Shown here piece by piece: positions 4,778-10,440 of a stretch of 10,440 bases of DNA (positions are counted from its first letter, which is position 1; each line of letters opens with the position of its first letter). A program made the position numbers and the translations under genes. Source of the DNA: Planctomycetota bacterium (GTDB taxonomy: Bacteria > Planctomycetota > Phycisphaerae > UBA1845 > CAIVHJ01); NCBI GenBank assembly GCA_022565195.1, contig JADFJZ010000012.1:1-10440 (forward strand), read 5' to 3'. The notes under the pieces were generated by a model. That model was given only the letters and a program-made list of their open reading frames with translations. It had not been told where the DNA came from and made no database searches.

Positions 4778-7003
4778 CTGCGGGTCGGTGTGGGCGTGAT
4801 ACAGCGTGCGATACAGTTCGCAGCGCTTGAGCAAATCATCGTGCGTGCCCACGTCGATGACCCTGCCGCGATCGAACACCGCAATTTGGTCGGCGTCGAT
4901 GATGGTGCGGATGCGATGGGCGATGACGATGGAGGTCCGCCCGTGCATGAATTCGCTCGTGGCTTTGTGAATCTTCCTTTCGCTGTCGACGTCGATCTGG
5001 CTGGTGGCTTCGTCGAAAATGAAGATGGGGGCGTCGCGCAGGATGGCCCGGGCCAGCGACAGGCGCTGCCGCTCGCCGCCCGACAGCGTGGCTCCGAACT
5101 CGCCCAGCACGGTCTGATAACCGTCGGGCAGTTGTTCGATGAACTCGTGGGCATGGGCTTTCTTCGCGGCGGCGACGACTTGATCCATGCCGGCCCGCGG
5201 CAGGCCGTAGGCGATGTTCTCATAGGCGCTCAGCGCGAAGACCACGGCGTCCTGCGTGACCAAACTGATTTGGTCGCGCACCGAGGCCACGCTGAAATCG
5301 CAGATGTCCTCACCGTCGAAGCGGATGTGGCCCGAATCGCAATCCAGAAAGCGATCCAGAAGATTGATGCACGTGGTCTTTCCGCTGCCGTTGGGGCCCA
5401 CCAGAGCGACTTTCTGCCCTCGTTTGATGGTCAGATTGATTTCGTGCAACGAAGGCCGCTGTGCCTCTGGATACGAATAAGTCACGTCTTCGAACTCGAT
5501 CGCGGTTTTCAGCACTGGCAAGGCGGGCATGGTGTGATCGAGATGCGATTCGGTCGGTTTGTGGATCATCTCGAAGACGCGCTGGGCGGCGCCGTCTGCT
5601 TTGGCCAAACGCGGATAGACAGCCGTGATCTTGCGGAGGGCATCGAAAATGAAAACCATGAACACGACCAGCCCGAAGAATCGTTCCGGCGGCAGCGTTC
5701 CGCTGAGCACGGTCTCGGCGAGCATCACGATTCCGATCATCGCCACGCTCACGCCCATGATTTCCAGCAGCGGGCCGGTCATGGCCTCGAAGCGCCCGAT
5801 CTTCAGCAGTTGCGTGAGAAGCCGTCGTTCCGCCTGCCACATGCGGCGGCGCTCGACGGTCTGGCTGTTGTAGGCTCGGACGACTTTCATGCTGGACAGG
5901 GCGGCGTTGAGCACCGCCATCATCCGGGCGTAGCCGGCCAGCAGCTTACGATTGGCCTTGCGGATCTTCCGGCCCAGCAGAGAGACGATCAGAATCCCCA
6001 ACGGTCCCGAGACCATCACGAACAGCGTGATCCGCCAATCGGTGATGATGGCTGCGATCAGCAGCGCCACGACCTTGATCGGCTCGCTCATCAGCTTGCC
6101 GAACAGGGCGCGATAGCCCCGCTCGACGTCGCGGCAATCCGTGACCACGCGGCTCATGGTCTCGGAGAGGTGCCTCCCGAACCACGTGATCGGCAGATAC
6201 ATGATCGTGCGATACATGGCCCGGCGCATGTCCATGATCGCTCGGCTGGACGCGATGATGATCATGTACTGGCTGACGAAACGGCAGCCGTTGCTGAACA
6301 GCACCATGGCAAACACGCCGCTGAGCACGAGCATCAATGCCCGCCGGGTTGCTTGCGGGCTGGCGCTGGTCGGCAGCAGATTGCCCATGAACCTCAGCCC
6401 GCCGATCATGATGCCCTCGAACGTGCCGGGGGTCCGGCGGTCGAGCGCGATCGACATTGCTTCCGCGTCTGTGGGTGCGGCAGCCATGAGCGTGAGCGGC
6501 TGATCGGAGTCACCGAGGTGTTCGAGAAACTCGGGGCGTGTGTCGATGGCCGGGTCGGCGGGAAACAGCACGCCGCCCTGATGCGCGCCGGCCAGGCCGA
6601 CGGGCGAACCATCGTGGATGGTCTTGACCACGACCGCCACATCTTCTGGAAACGCGACGGCGAATGCGCCGTGCTTGTCTTCGTCATACGACTGTAGCTC
6701 GACGTCCAGCGCCCGCTCGGCGGCCATCTTGAATACCGCCGCCCGAGGTCCGTCCTTCTCCGTGACGAAGATGCGCAGGATGGGTTGAACGGCTGACAGA
6801 CTGCCTACCAGCGACACCGCCAAACCCAGCGCGCAGGCGATGGCCAGCGCGATTCGGCGCCGCTGAGGCCTGAGGAATCTCAGCGCCTGCCGAAAGTCGC
6901 CAAGCCAGCGCCTCGACTCAGCGAGGTCCATATCCTGCGAAGATTGCGCCATCCGTTCCAGTCCCGTATACTTCCCGCCACCCCTTGACGGAGGCTCGTT
7001 CAT
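4775..7003 (-). CDS. MsbA-like ABC exporter (fused membrane and ATPase domains) with a large first-loop insertion
   Basis: This is a half-transporter that should dimerise in the inner membrane and export a lipid, peptide or drug-like substrate by ATP hydrolysis; the substrate cannot be read from sequence. Numbering from ATG 7003 (742 residues): cytoplasmic N-terminus, first membrane helix about 51-75, then about 135 mostly hydrophilic residues (82-217), then the remaining five helices (about 221-457). The ATPase domain has Walker A GPNGSGKT (536-543), Q-loop Gln584, signature LSGGERQR (640-647), Walker B IFIFDE (660-665) and H-loop His696. Typical exporters of this class are about 580-600 residues, and the excess is the first-loop insertion. 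A GTG at 7012 and an ATG at 6952 are alternative starts; no Shine-Dalgarno decides. It lies 33 bases behind the MarR gene on the same strand and is probably co-transcribed. The long plus-strand frame opposite it is a shadow. Confidence 0.92.
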   Translation of the reverse strand: MNEPPSRGGGKYTGLERMAQSSQDMDLAESRRWLGDFRQALRFLRPQRRRIALAIACALGLAVSLVGSLSAVQPILRIFVTEKDGPRAAVFKMAAERALDVELQSYDEDKHGAFAVAFPEDVAVVVKTIHDGSPVGLAGAHQGGVLFPADPAIDTRPEFLEHLGDSDQPLTLMAAAPTDAEAMSIALDRRTPGTFEGIMIGGLRFMGNLLPTSASPQATRRALMLVLSGVFAMVLFSNGCRFVSQYMIIIASSRAIMDMRRAMYRTIMYLPITWFGRHLSETMSRVVTDCRDVERGYRALFGKLMSEPIKVVALLIAAIITDWRITLFVMVSGPLGILIVSLLGRKIRKANRKLLAGYARMMAVLNAALSSMKVVRAYNSQTVERRRMWQAERRLLTQLLKIGRFEAMTGPLLEIMGVSVAMIGIVMLAETVLSGTLPPERFFGLVVFMVFIFDALRKITAVYPRLAKADGAAQRVFEMIHKPTESHLDHTMPALPVLKTAIEFEDVTYSYPEAQRPSLHEINLTIKRGQKVALVGPNGSGKTTCINLLDRFLDCDSGHIRFDGEDICDFSVASVRDQISLVTQDAVVFALSAYENIAYGLPRAGMDQVVAAAKKAHAHEFIEQLPDGYQTVLGEFGATLSGGERQRLSLARAILRDAPIFIFDEATSQIDVDSERKIHKATSEFMHGRTSIVIAHRIRTIIDADQIAVFDRGRVIDVGTHDDLLKRCELYRTLYHAHTDPQ

Positions 7004-7036
7004 AGACGGCACCCGTGCGGCTGGCCACTGGCGCCT

Positions 7037-7504
7037 TCAACGCATGAGCATGCTCTCGATTTGGCCTCGGATGATGCGGCAGATCCGCATGAACTCGCGG
7101 CAGTCGTTCTTGCTCAAGACTTCCAGAAAGTTCATCATGCCCTGGAGTCGCACCTCCTTGTAATTCGTGTGCAACTGCCGGCCGACCTTGGTGAGTTCAA
7201 TGTCGATTTTGCGCTTGTCCTTGCGGTTGATGCCGCACTTGATGAGCGCACCGCCCGGCCGCTTCTCCAGCGCCCGCACCACGCGCGACATTTGGGCCGG
7301 CAGCACGCCGATCTGTCGCTGAATCTCGCCGACGGTCAGCACTTTGGCCTTGGTCAACAGATCGAGCGTCAGAAACTCGGTCTCCGTGAGATCCGCGGCT
7401 CCCTTCTTGCGCGAGCGGCTGCGCGTCGCCGCGGACAGAGTCTGCATTTGCAGCAGCTCGCTCGCCATTTCTTTCATCAGAATCGCGTCGGTTCTGCCGG
7501 GCAA
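7037..7504 (-). CDS. MarR-family transcriptional regulator
   Basis: This is a winged-helix dimeric DNA-binding protein. Numbering from TTG 7504 (155 residues): an N-terminal helix, the winged helix beginning LTETEFLTLDLL (39-50), the recognition helix PAQMSRVVRALEK (69-81), the wing INRKDKRKIDIELT (92-105) and C-terminal dimerisation helices. MarR proteins usually repress a neighbouring transporter or enzyme gene and release DNA when a small ligand binds, and the ABC exporter 33 bases downstream fits that pattern. The frame is open to 7648, but the extra 48 residues look non-coding and MarR proteins are normally 140-160 residues. TTG 7504 has GGAG (7514-7511) at a 6-base spacing. ATG 7477, ATG 7552 and ATG 7564 are alternatives. 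The family is confident; the start is moderate. Confidence 0.85.
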   Translation of the reverse strand: MPGRTDAILMKEMASELLQMQTLSAATRSRSRKKGAADLTETEFLTLDLLTKAKVLTVGEIQRQIGVLPAQMSRVVRALEKRPGGALIKCGINRKDKRKIDIELTKVGRQLHTNYKEVRLQGMMNFLEVLSKNDCREFMRICRIIRGQIESMLMR

Positions 7505-7521
7505 CGGAATCTCCGATAATC

Positions 7522-7571
7522 GCAGGGGCCTCTCCTGCCTAGAATATCGCATTGATTGCGACATGAAGCAA
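7522..7571 (-). promoter_or_regulatory. Possible promoter and operator of the MarR-ABC unit
   Basis: Reading the minus strand, TTGCTT (7571-7566) and TATTCT (7546-7541) resemble -35 and -10 boxes, although the 19-base spacer is long. Just downstream lies an imperfect palindrome, GCAGGGGCCTCTCCTGC on the plus strand (7522-7538), with GCAGG/CCTGC arms. MarR regulators commonly bind such palindromes over their own promoter. The spacing supports a start of translation near 7504 and not further upstream. This is inference only. Confidence 0.3.
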
Positions 7572-7634
7572 GGACTCTTGAATCCTGTGCCACGAGTGCA
7601 ACCTGCTGCGGGAAGCCAATCGGCATCGAGTAAG

Positions 7635-7715
7635 CTGCTAAACGGCAAGCCACGGGCAGCGTTGCCACAGCTTTGGAGCGTTTGGGTCTCCCGCAGTGAC
7701 TTCGTCGTTTAGCAG
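7635..7715. repeat. 10-bp inverted repeat flanking the divergent intergenic region
   Basis: CTGCTAAACG (7635-7644) and CGTTTAGCAG (7706-7715) are perfect inverted copies 61 bases apart. They lie between the divergent MarR and TIM-barrel-like genes. They could be two half-sites for a regulator or the edges of a small insertion. No function is evident. Confidence 0.4.
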
Positions 7716-7779
7716 ATGCAGCACCACGCACCGCCCGCCGGGGCGCTAACGGTTTGCGGAAATACGAAGTCGCGCTCCT

Positions 7780-7808
7780 TTGGCAGTCGCCCGATCACGC
7801 GGTATAGT
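7780..7808 (+). promoter_or_regulatory. Promoter of the TIM-barrel-like gene
   Basis: TTGGCA (7780-7785) and TATAGT (7803-7808) each match consensus at 5 of 6 positions with a 17-base spacer. Predicted transcription starts near 7815, about 44 bases before the ATG at 7859. The match and position make this one of the best promoters in the window. Confidence 0.6.
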
Positions 7809-7858
7809 AGCCGCCAAGGGCCTGCCTGCCGGACCGGCACCAGCCACGAGGAACTCAC

Positions 7859-9049
7859 ATGTTTGCCTGTCATATTCGTTGCTATCCGTGGGATCTGCTC
7901 GATGAGGGCCTGACGGATGTTTTGGATTGCCTGCGGGATCGCATCGCAGCGACCGGCCTGACTTTGATCGTCGCCACCGACGAAATGGAACAGTTCCGCC
8001 CGCGCTTGGGCGTGGAGCCGCGCATTCATCGCACCACCGGCGGCGTGTACTTCCTGCCGAACGACGAAAAGTACCAGGCCACTCGGCTCAAGCCGCCCGT
8101 ATGGGAACAGCATCGCAAGATGGACGTGCTGGCCAAGGTCTCGGAGGAATGCGCCGGCCGACAGCTCGACCTGCGTGTCGGCATCAACCCGCTGTTGTGC
8201 CGGCGACTGGTCGGCAAGCATCCGGAGGCCGCCTGCAAAAACGCGTACGGCATCGCCAGCCGTAACGCGCTGTGCCCCGGCAATCCCGATGTTCGGCAGT
8301 ATGTGCTGTCGCTGGTCGGCGATTTGTCGGGCTATGACGATGTGTCCGCGATCGTCATCGAGGATGTCCAGCGCCCGCCGGCGACCGATCCGGCCCCGCA
8401 CGTGCAGGCGCTGGCCATGTTCGACACCGACGTGGCCGATCTGCTCAATGTCTGTTTCTGCGAGTCGTGTTTGCAGGGCGCCGAGCGCGACGGCATCGAC
8501 GGGCAGGCGGCGCTGCGCTGCGTGCGGTCCGCGCTCGATCGCCTGGGTTCCCGGGCAATTCCGCAGGGCTGGACACTGGCTGATTTGCTGGCCGACAATC
8601 CGTCGATCGCCCGGTACATCACTTGGACCGACGCAGTGTACCTGGACTTGCTCAAGCGACTCCGCGAGGTATCGAACAAGTCGATCATCTTGAGTTTTCG
8701 CAACGCCCCGCAGACTTTCGTGGAACTCGAACACGCCCCGGACCTCTTTGCTTTGGCCGACCGCATTACTATCGATGCCGAGGATTTGGAAGGCGTGATT
8801 GACGAACTCAGCCGCGGCGAGCGCTTTGCCGGAGTCCTGACGCCGGCTTCGGTGAAGAACATGGACTTGCTTCTGCGGATGGACGAAGGCTCGATCGACG
8901 AAGCCCCGGAAGTGGTGCGGCAGCTCACCTGGGCTGCCGAAGCGGGCGCCGGCGGCACCACGGTCAGCCATTTCGGCACCATCCTCGATCATCAATTGGA
9001 CTGGCTGCACCAGGGCCTGCGCAACGCCCGCAGAGTCATGCAACCATGA
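7859..9049 (+). CDS. Uncharacterised protein, probably a glycosidase-like TIM barrel
   Basis: The 396-residue protein starts at ATG 7859, with AGGA (7849-7852) six bases upstream. It has no signal peptide or membrane segment, so it is probably cytoplasmic. Alternating strand/helix segments suggest a beta/alpha barrel: HIRCYPWDLLDEG (5-17), GLTLIVA (33-39), LCPGNPDVRQYVLSLVGDL (138-156) followed by SAIVIEDVQ (163-171), and SIILSFRN (275-282). The LCPxNPxVRxYxLxLVxDL...DGI-type run and the Cys-rich CFCESCLQGAERDGID (199-214) resemble a loop found in uncharacterised family-10-like putative glycoside hydrolases. Asp and Glu residues such as Glu168 and Asp169 stand where barrel active sites often lie, but I cannot name catalytic residues. 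CxCxxC could bind a metal. Substrate is unknown. It is transcribed alone from its own promoter. The 545-codon minus-strand frame opposite it is a shadow. Confidence 0.75.
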   Translation: MFACHIRCYPWDLLDEGLTDVLDCLRDRIAATGLTLIVATDEMEQFRPRLGVEPRIHRTTGGVYFLPNDEKYQATRLKPPVWEQHRKMDVLAKVSEECAGRQLDLRVGINPLLCRRLVGKHPEAACKNAYGIASRNALCPGNPDVRQYVLSLVGDLSGYDDVSAIVIEDVQRPPATDPAPHVQALAMFDTDVADLLNVCFCESCLQGAERDGIDGQAALRCVRSALDRLGSRAIPQGWTLADLLADNPSIARYITWTDAVYLDLLKRLREVSNKSIILSFRNAPQTFVELEHAPDLFALADRITIDAEDLEGVIDELSRGERFAGVLTPASVKNMDLLLRMDEGSIDEAPEVVRQLTWAAEAGAGGTTVSHFGTILDHQLDWLHQGLRNARRVMQP

Positions 9050-9156
9050 GAACGCGCCGACGCCCCCTACGCCGCGCGCGGCAACACGCGACGGGACCCC
9101 ATTGCGGCGTTGGTCTTGCGACGAAATGGCTTTGTTCGGCCACTGAGGTTTTTCGC

Positions 9157-9205
9157 GGTTCGTGATACGTGATTCGTGGTCCGTGATCCGCGATCCTTGA
9201 CTCGC
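9157..9205. repeat. Degenerate short tandem repeat (CGTGATWC type)
   Basis: Five to six imperfect copies of a 7-9 base unit related to CGTGATTC follow one another (CGTGATACGTGATTCGTGG, then CGTGATCCGCGATCC). On the minus strand they translate as SRITDHESRITN, a low-complexity string known as an artefact of such DNA in several GC-rich environmental phyla (recollection). Confidence 0.65.
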
Positions 9206-9215
9206 CCGCCGTGTC

Positions 9216-9254
9216 TTCGACCCTGAGTGCTCAGACCGAAGGGAGCCTGTCGAA
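9216..9254. repeat. Dispersed inverted repeat with TTCGAC/GTCGAA arms
   Basis: TTCGAC (9216-9221) and GTCGAA (9249-9254) are inverted arms around an inner CTGAG-TG-CTCAG palindrome (9223-9234) and GACCGAAGGGAGCCT. The combination resembles a widespread intergenic repeat with a CTCAG/CTGAG core and TTCGAC ends seen in several GC-rich environmental lineages. Identity is by recollection, not search. Confidence 0.5.
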
Positions 9255-9278
9255 CCGAGGTTCCTCCTCCTGATCCCC

Positions 9279-9310
9279 ATTCCGCAATCCGAAATCCGCA
9301 TTCCGCATTT
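9279..9310. repeat. Degenerate short tandem repeat (ATTCCGCA type)
   Basis: Four to five imperfect copies of a 7-8 base unit (ATTCCGCA, ATCCGAA, ATCCGC, ATTCCGC) run head to tail. The minus-strand reading gives CGMRISDCGM-like strings. It is separated from the tandem repeat at 9157-9205 by the TTCGAC/GTCGAA element, and its unit is different. Confidence 0.65.
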
Positions 9311-9386
9311 CCTCCGGTCCGCGCACACCCCATCCGCACAATCCACTACCCTTGTTACTTCACAGGCGCGCTATGGAATGGAGAAT

Positions 9387-9407
9387 GTAGGGTGGGCACT
9401 GCCCACC
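9387..9407. repeat. REP-like palindrome with a GTAG head
   Basis: GTAG (9387-9390) directly precedes a perfect 8+1+8 palindrome, GGTGGGCA-C-TGCCCACC (9391-9407). A GTAG or GTGG tetranucleotide at the foot of a palindrome is the hallmark of REP elements mobilised by RAYT (TnpA-REP) transposases. The following CACAATCAGAGCCGCGAACG run to about 9450 resembles dispersed planctomycete repeat text. No transposase is present in the window. Confidence 0.55.
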
Positions 9408-9529
9408 ACAATCAGAGCCGCGAACGTAAGCGACCGGTTCATTCGTGGCAGCGTGATAAACGCACTGGGGGACAAGCCGCCAGAGGCACAGCGGCGGATA
9501 TGTCTTTCGAGGAGTGAGCCTCAGTTGAT

Positions 9530-9556
9530 GCTTCTATTCATGGCATCTATAGAAGC
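9530..9556 (-). terminator. Hairpin at the stop codon of the TIR-like gene
   Basis: GCTTCTAT (9530-9537) and ATAGAAGC (9549-9556) are perfect 8-base inverted arms with an 11-base loop that contains most of the stop codon (9547-9549). On the minus strand the stem is followed by ATCAACTG, with no T-run. It may protect the mRNA 3' end or weakly terminate transcription. Confidence 0.35.
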
Positions 9557-10371
9557 CCTTCCCGCTCCAATACGTCTCGGATGTCTTGTGATTTGGCCAT
9601 GATATTGTCCTTGGGGAACCTAATCTGCCCGAGTCCTGCGATGTTTGAGAACTCGGCGCAGGTCTCCTCGACTACTGAAATAGCTCGGTTAAATCCGTAA
9701 GATGCTTGGAAAAAGCCAACTTCATGGATGACGTTTTCTCGCGCGTGCATCGTCCCGTCGCCGTGTTCGTCCTCTGCCGTAAGCACGAGGAACGCGAACG
9801 AGCAGGCGTGCTTCATGTCAAGGAGCCGCTCCTTGGTTGTGACGCCGGCCACTGAAACGCTGTTGAACTCTTCGTAGTCAAGCTCAAGATTTTCGGTCAG
9901 GAAGTTTTTGAGTTCGAGCCACTGTTTGGAACGACCGTGTCCGATGACGATCCGACGGGGTTGTTCAGAAGAGGCGGTTGTCTGTTGCTGCGCGATTGCG
10001 GGACTCAACAAGAATGCCGGGTCTTTCTGGACTCCTTTTGTAAGAGCCATAAGGTGGTCCATCAACAAAACAAGGAGGCTTCTCCAAGAGCCGCTCGTCG
10101 TCGGGAGGCGACCATAGCCCTGATCTGTCACAAGCCTTGTAAATTTCTTTTCTTGGTCAGGAGCAATGACGTAATGAATCTTCTTTTGCCACGTAGAGAA
10201 GGCTACCTTGGCTTCAGCTACGAGCGTATTCATCTTTGCGTAGTTACTGCCGGCTCCGAAGGTCGTTTCAGAGTCCATTCTGTCATGGAGGTCTGCCATC
10301 TCCTGAAGCATGTCGCCAATTGCTGCGAGGGCTCTTTTCTTCAGAGCTGCGGGGGATTTGTCGAGTGCCAT
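9547..10371 (-). CDS. TIR-like (CAP12/Pycsar-effector type) protein with an unrecognised helical N-terminal domain
   Basis: The 274-residue protein has a C-terminal domain (about 139-255) that follows the pattern of the predicted nucleotide-binding, TIR-like family (Pfam PF10137, now named after CAP12 and Pycsar TIR effectors). It shows RRIVIGHGRSKQW (139-151), AFLVLTAEDEHGDG (193-206) and ARENVIHEVGFFQASYGFNRAI (210-231), where family members read HGRD, LLTxDD and RARQNVIFELGFF. Glu217 is the conserved Glu of that last motif and the likely catalytic one. Characterised relatives cleave NAD+ during phage infection. The N-terminal 125 residues are mainly helical and match no sensor I know; a Gln/Thr/Ser-rich linker (125-138) joins the halves. 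No membrane segment is seen. Base composition is lower in GC than its neighbours, which suggests transfer. Start ATG 10371 has only a weak GGTG upstream. A non-defence nucleotide-binding role cannot be excluded. Confidence 0.85.
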   Translation of the reverse strand: MALDKSPAALKKRALAAIGDMLQEMADLHDRMDSETTFGAGSNYAKMNTLVAEAKVAFSTWQKKIHYVIAPDQEKKFTRLVTDQGYGRLPTTSGSWRSLLVLLMDHLMALTKGVQKDPAFLLSPAIAQQQTTASSEQPRRIVIGHGRSKQWLELKNFLTENLELDYEEFNSVSVAGVTTKERLLDMKHACSFAFLVLTAEDEHGDGTMHARENVIHEVGFFQASYGFNRAISVVEETCAEFSNIAGLGQIRFPKDNIMAKSQDIRDVLEREGLL

Positions 10372-10440
10372 CGTGAAACACCGCGTTCTAAGAGAGCATC
10401 CGGCCTGGGTCGCGCAATGAGCCGCTCTTGCCGCCGTTAG

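Larger units (their letters stand above)
9050..9546. other. Gene-free repeat cluster between the TIM-barrel-like gene and the TIR-like gene
   Basis: About 500 bases hold no credible gene. Several kinds of dispersed repeat are packed together, each listed separately. A perfect palindrome, GCCGCGCGCGGC, sits at 9071-9082 soon after the stop but has no T-run, so it is not a convincing terminator. Frames that cross this DNA give low-complexity translations (for example RITDHESRITN on the minus strand) that come from the repeats. Such clusters are typical landing or scar sites at the edge of accessory segments. Confidence 0.6.

Noticed and set aside
4790..6697. 635-codon open frame on the plus strand opposite the ABC exporter
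   Set aside because: Its translation is His/Asp/Gly-rich without any recognisable domain, and the minus strand carries all ABC exporter motifs. It is a shadow kept open by GC-rich codon bias.
7505..7648. N-terminal extension of the MarR regulator to 7648
   Set aside because: The extra 48 residues have no MarR-like content, would overlap the candidate promoter and palindrome, and make the protein longer than the family norm. TTG 7504 with GGAG is a better start.
9157..9310. Possible CRISPR array
   Set aside because: The units are 7-9 bases, imperfect and directly adjacent without spacers of constant length, so this is not a CRISPR array.
7709..9346. 545-codon open frame on the minus strand opposite the TIM-barrel-like gene
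   Set aside because: It lacks a good binding site and runs through the repeat cluster (giving RITDHESRITN). The plus strand has a strong promoter, a binding site and barrel-like sequence, so the plus-strand gene is the real one.

Overview
The window is a GC-rich bacterial chromosome segment. I read it as most likely Planctomycetota or a close relative. The grounds are a tiny lysine/alanine-rich histone-H1-like gene, dense dispersed palindromic repeats of a kind I recall from planctomycete intergenic DNA, an ABC exporter with a large loop insertion, and an orphan TIM-barrel-like protein carrying a Cys-rich loop. This placement is an inference from style, not a phylogenetic result.

Layout, left to right. 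Positions 3-290 hold the 3' end of an unrecognised plus-strand gene, followed by a hairpin. Then comes mnmE (490-1902, tRNA wobble-uridine modification GTPase), complete but with a divergent, AT-rich switch II stretch. Two good sigma70-type promoters (2043-2071 and 2091-2120) and a near-perfect Shine-Dalgarno drive a 65-residue Lys-rich nucleoid protein (2160-2357), which ends at a clear rho-independent terminator (2455-2496). From 2497 to 2931 there is no convincing gene; the DNA is dominated by a nested inverted repeat (2655-2846). On the minus strand lie aspS (2932-4704, aspartyl-tRNA synthetase) with its own TATAAT promoter, and upstream of it a two-gene unit of a MarR-type regulator (7037-7504) and an MsbA-like ABC exporter (4775-7003).

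A plus-strand gene with a strong promoter (7780-7808) follows at 7859-9049. It encodes an uncharacterised, probably TIM-barrel, glycosidase-like protein. The 9050-9546 interval has no gene but a cluster of several unrelated dispersed repeats: degenerate short tandem repeats, a TTCGAC/GTCGAA arm pair and a GTAG-headed REP-like palindrome. Beyond it the DNA becomes visibly less GC-rich, and a minus-strand gene (9547-10371) encodes a two-domain protein with a C-terminal TIR-like domain of the CAP12/Pycsar-effector type fused to an unrecognised helical N-terminal domain.

How the genes relate: mnmE and aspS are translation housekeeping genes, each transcribed on its own. The MarR/ABC pair looks like a regulated export cassette. 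The TIR-like gene is the best candidate for an undescribed system: a probable NAD-cleaving or nucleotide-sensing defence effector, recently acquired, at the edge of a repeat-rich accessory segment, with its partners (if any) outside the window beyond 10440.
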